Shown piece by piece: positions 31,928 to 33,523 of a DNA stretch of 33,523 nucleotides. The notes under the pieces are model-generated. The model was not told the DNA's origin, searched no databases, and saw only the letters and a list, made by a program, of their open reading frames with translations. The stretch is from Flavobacteriaceae bacterium (lineage in GTDB: Bacteria; Bacteroidota; Bacteroidia; Flavobacteriales; Flavobacteriaceae), in assembly GCA_013043825.1 (NCBI GenBank), contig JABDNM010000003.1, forward strand, positions 1-33,523, read 5' to 3'. Numbering within the stretch: the first letter of the stretch is position 1; each line of letters begins with the position of its first letter. The translations under genes were made by a program, and so were the position numbers.

Positions 31928-33030
31928 GGTGTCAATAATTTTTGGATCTCAATTACAATATCTTTCGTCGCATTTGGGCGCGCCATTTTTTTAATGTTTT
32001 CTGAAAGTCGCTTTTGCAAAGCTTCATCTTCAAGCAATCCCTTGACCAGCGGTCGAAAATTTTGATCTGCCTCCCTTTCTTTCAACAGGAGTGCAGCATT
32101 TTTTTCTGAAACCGATAGCGCATTCTTAGTTTGATGATCTTCCGCCACATTGGGTGATGGTATGAAGATCACAGGCTTTCCCACCAGGCATAATTCAGAT
32201 ACCGACAAGGCTCCCGCTCTGGAAACGATTATATCTGCCGCGGAATAAGCCAGGTCCATTCGGTTTAAAAAGGCATGTACCCGCACCTTATCATTAGTCT
32301 TTTTACTGTACTCTTCGTAATAGTATTTACCACATTGCCAGATAAGTTGCAATCCTGCTCCGTCCAAGAAATCGAGAGATTCATCGATCAATTGATTGAT
32401 CTTCCTTGCACCCAGGCTTCCTCCCAATACCAACATTGTTTTCGTATTGGCATTCAAGCCAAAATAGGTGATGGCCTCTCCCTTAAGATTCGAGATATCC
32501 AGCAGGTCCTGGCGAACCGGGTTACCGGTAAGCACAATCTTTTCCGAAGGAAAAAAACGCTCCATCCCCTCATAGGCTGTACAAATTGTATTTACTTTGG
32601 AACTTAGCCATTTGTTAGTGATCCCGGCATGACTATTTTGCTCCTGGATAAGACAGGGAATTCTATTGGACGCTGCAGATCGAAGCAATGGTGCGCTCGC
32701 ATAGCCACCAGTCCCGATGGCCACATTTGGCTTGAAAGCGCGAATGATCTTCCTGGACTTCAATAAACTGGATATCAACTTGAATGGAAACATTAGATTC
32801 TTTAAGCTGAGACTTCGCTGCAAACCAGAGATCCACAACCCTTCGATCTTAAATCCCGCCTGAGGGATCTTCTCCATTTCCATTCTATCTTTTGCACCAA
32901 CGAAAAGAAACTCGGCGTTATGGTAGGTGGACTGGAGTTCACGGGCTATGGCTATAGCGGGATAGATATGGCCCCCGGTGCCTCCTCCGGAAATAATAAA
33001 TCTGTATTTTGATTCAGTTGAATTGATAAT
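31924..33030 (-). CDS. murG: Undecaprenyl-PP-MurNAc-pentapeptide GlcNAc transferase MurG
   Basis: This GT28 glycosyltransferase makes lipid II on the inner face of the membrane. The essential loop [17 protein letters not shown] is encoded at about 32992-32942, upstream of the first ATG in frame (32883), so the start must lie before it. Between the in-frame TAA at 33046-33044 and the loop there is no ATG, GTG or TTG; ATT at 33030 is the most plausible start and gives 368 aa, the normal length. Later motifs are present: [34 protein letters not shown] and [11 protein letters not shown]. It begins 47 nt after the ftsW stop and overlaps murC by 4 nt. The function is firm; the start is uncertain. 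Confidence 0.88.
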   Translation of the reverse strand: MINSTESKYRFIISGGGTGGHIYPAIAIARELQSTYHNAEFLFVGAKDRMEMEKIPQAGFKIEGLWISGLQRSLSLKNLMFPFKLISSLLKSRKIIRAFKPNVAIGTGGYASAPLLRSAASNRIPCLIQEQNSHAGITNKWLSSKVNTICTAYEGMERFFPSEKIVLTGNPVRQDLLDISNLKGEAITYFGLNANTKTMLVLGGSLGARKINQLIDESLDFLDGAGLQLIWQCGKYYYEEYSKKTNDKVRVHAFLNRMDLAYSAADIIVSRAGALSVSELCLVGKPVIFIPSPNVAEDHQTKNALSVSEKNAALLLKEREADQNFRPLVKGLLEDEALQKRLSENIKKMARPNATKDIVIEIQKLLTP

Positions 33031-33077
33031 TAATCTTCTTAGTTATTCGTTCATATTATATCACCGCTTTGTAAATC

Positions 33078-33523
33078 TTATAAGGCTTCACTTAATATAT
33101 CCAACGGATTTTCCTCTTGTTCTTCTTTAATTTGAATTTCCCGCTTCGCACTTACGCTCAATATCATTCCAATAGCCAGGCATGTCATCCAAATGGAGGT
33201 ACCACCGCTACTTATCAATGGGAGAGTTTGACCTGTGACAGGGAAAAGCTCCACCGCAACACCCATATTGACCAACGCCTGAAATATGATGGGTAATCCA
33301 ATCCCTATCACCAATAGCTTCCCGAACAATGAGGTGCTCTTATGCGCAACGATCACCAACCTAAACAGCAATAACAAGTAAAGCAACAGCAGGAAAAATG
33401 CTCCTACAATTCCAAATTCCTCGACGATGATCGCATAAATAAAATCTGAAGAGGACTGGGGCAGGAAATTTTTCTGAATACTTTTACCAGGGCCCTGACC
33501 GGTTATGCCTCCCGAAGCTATGG
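33078..33523 (-). CDS. ftsW: FtsW-type lipid II polymerase (5' end missing)
   Basis: This SEDS-family glycosyltransferase polymerises lipid II at the septum. Only the C-terminal 148 residues are inside the window, as the gene enters from the right edge. They contain ITGQGPGKSIQKNFLPQSSSDFIYAIIVEEFG, the hallmark SEDS segment, then hydrophobic helices and LFPVTGQTLPLISSGGTS with the conserved P-x-x-SxGG loop. The cytoplasmic tail is acidic. Position directly before murG in the division cluster favours FtsW over RodA. The 47-nt gap to murG has no visible promoter. Confidence 0.92.
   Translation of the reverse strand, partial: IASGGITGQGPGKSIQKNFLPQSSSDFIYAIIVEEFGIVGAFFLLLLYLLLLFRLVIVAHKSTSLFGKLLVIGIGLPIIFQALVNMGVAVELFPVTGQTLPLISSGGTSIWMTCLAIGMILSVSAKREIQIKEEQEENPLDILSEAL

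Overview
This window looks like a piece of chromosome from a marine-type member of the Flavobacteriaceae (Bacteroidetes). Four things point there. There are seven clean copies of the Bacteroidetes -7 promoter element TAnnTTTG. The primary sigma factor is short (287 aa) and lacks region 1.1. There is a PorT/SprT-like type IX secretion protein together with a protein carrying a type IX C-terminal sorting domain. FtsZ is 680 aa with a long acidic tail, and the start codons lack Shine-Dalgarno sequences. The genus cannot be fixed from the sequence alone. Most of the window is core genome; no insertion sequence, integrase, phage gene, CRISPR array or rRNA is visible.

Layout. 1-2568 (minus): trkA-trkH potassium uptake, with trkH running off the left edge. 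2758-4199 (plus): ubiE (menaquinone methylation) overlapping a porT-like gene. 4186-4914 (minus): SpoU/TrmH RNA methyltransferase, divergent from 4952-7507, a TamL-like Omp85 lipoprotein. 7549-9501 (plus): class II fructose-bisphosphate aldolase and accD. 9576-11372 (minus): two paralogous lipoproteins of unknown function. 11545-14228 (plus): rpsO and pnp, then a small heat shock protein. 15020-15517 (minus): small beta-barrel protein. 15783-20365 (plus): hybrid histidine kinase, primary sigma factor, ribulose-phosphate epimerase. 20452-23829 (plus): membrane-anchored AraC-type regulator, NHL-propeller type IX cargo, YpdA-like flavoprotein reductase. 23810-25260 (minus): M90/MtfA-like peptidase and a Tudor-like unknown protein. 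25383-25911 (plus): yqeY and tRNA-Arg(TCG). 25901-26301: a two-unit array of tRNA-tail repeats with hairpins. 26405-33523 (minus): the division/cell-wall cluster ftsW-murG-murC-ftsQ-ftsA-ftsZ, with ftsW running off the right edge.

Functional links. The sigma factor encoded here should read the TAnnTTTG motifs seen in front of trkA, ubiE, tamL, fbaA, rpsO, rpe, the AraC-type gene and ypdA. PorT would help export the NHL protein. The division cluster is tightly packed (4-nt and 11-nt overlaps, 3-nt gap), so it probably forms one transcript ending at the hairpin behind ftsZ.

The points most worth a second look are: the tandem tRNA-tail repeat array; an A19-U56 tertiary pair swap in tRNA-Arg; murG, which has no ATG/GTG/TTG start ahead of its substrate loop; a divergent TTG/TTG start pair; two promoter motifs placed right against start codons (possible leaderless mRNAs); AccD without its zinc cysteines; and structured RNA in the pnp leader.
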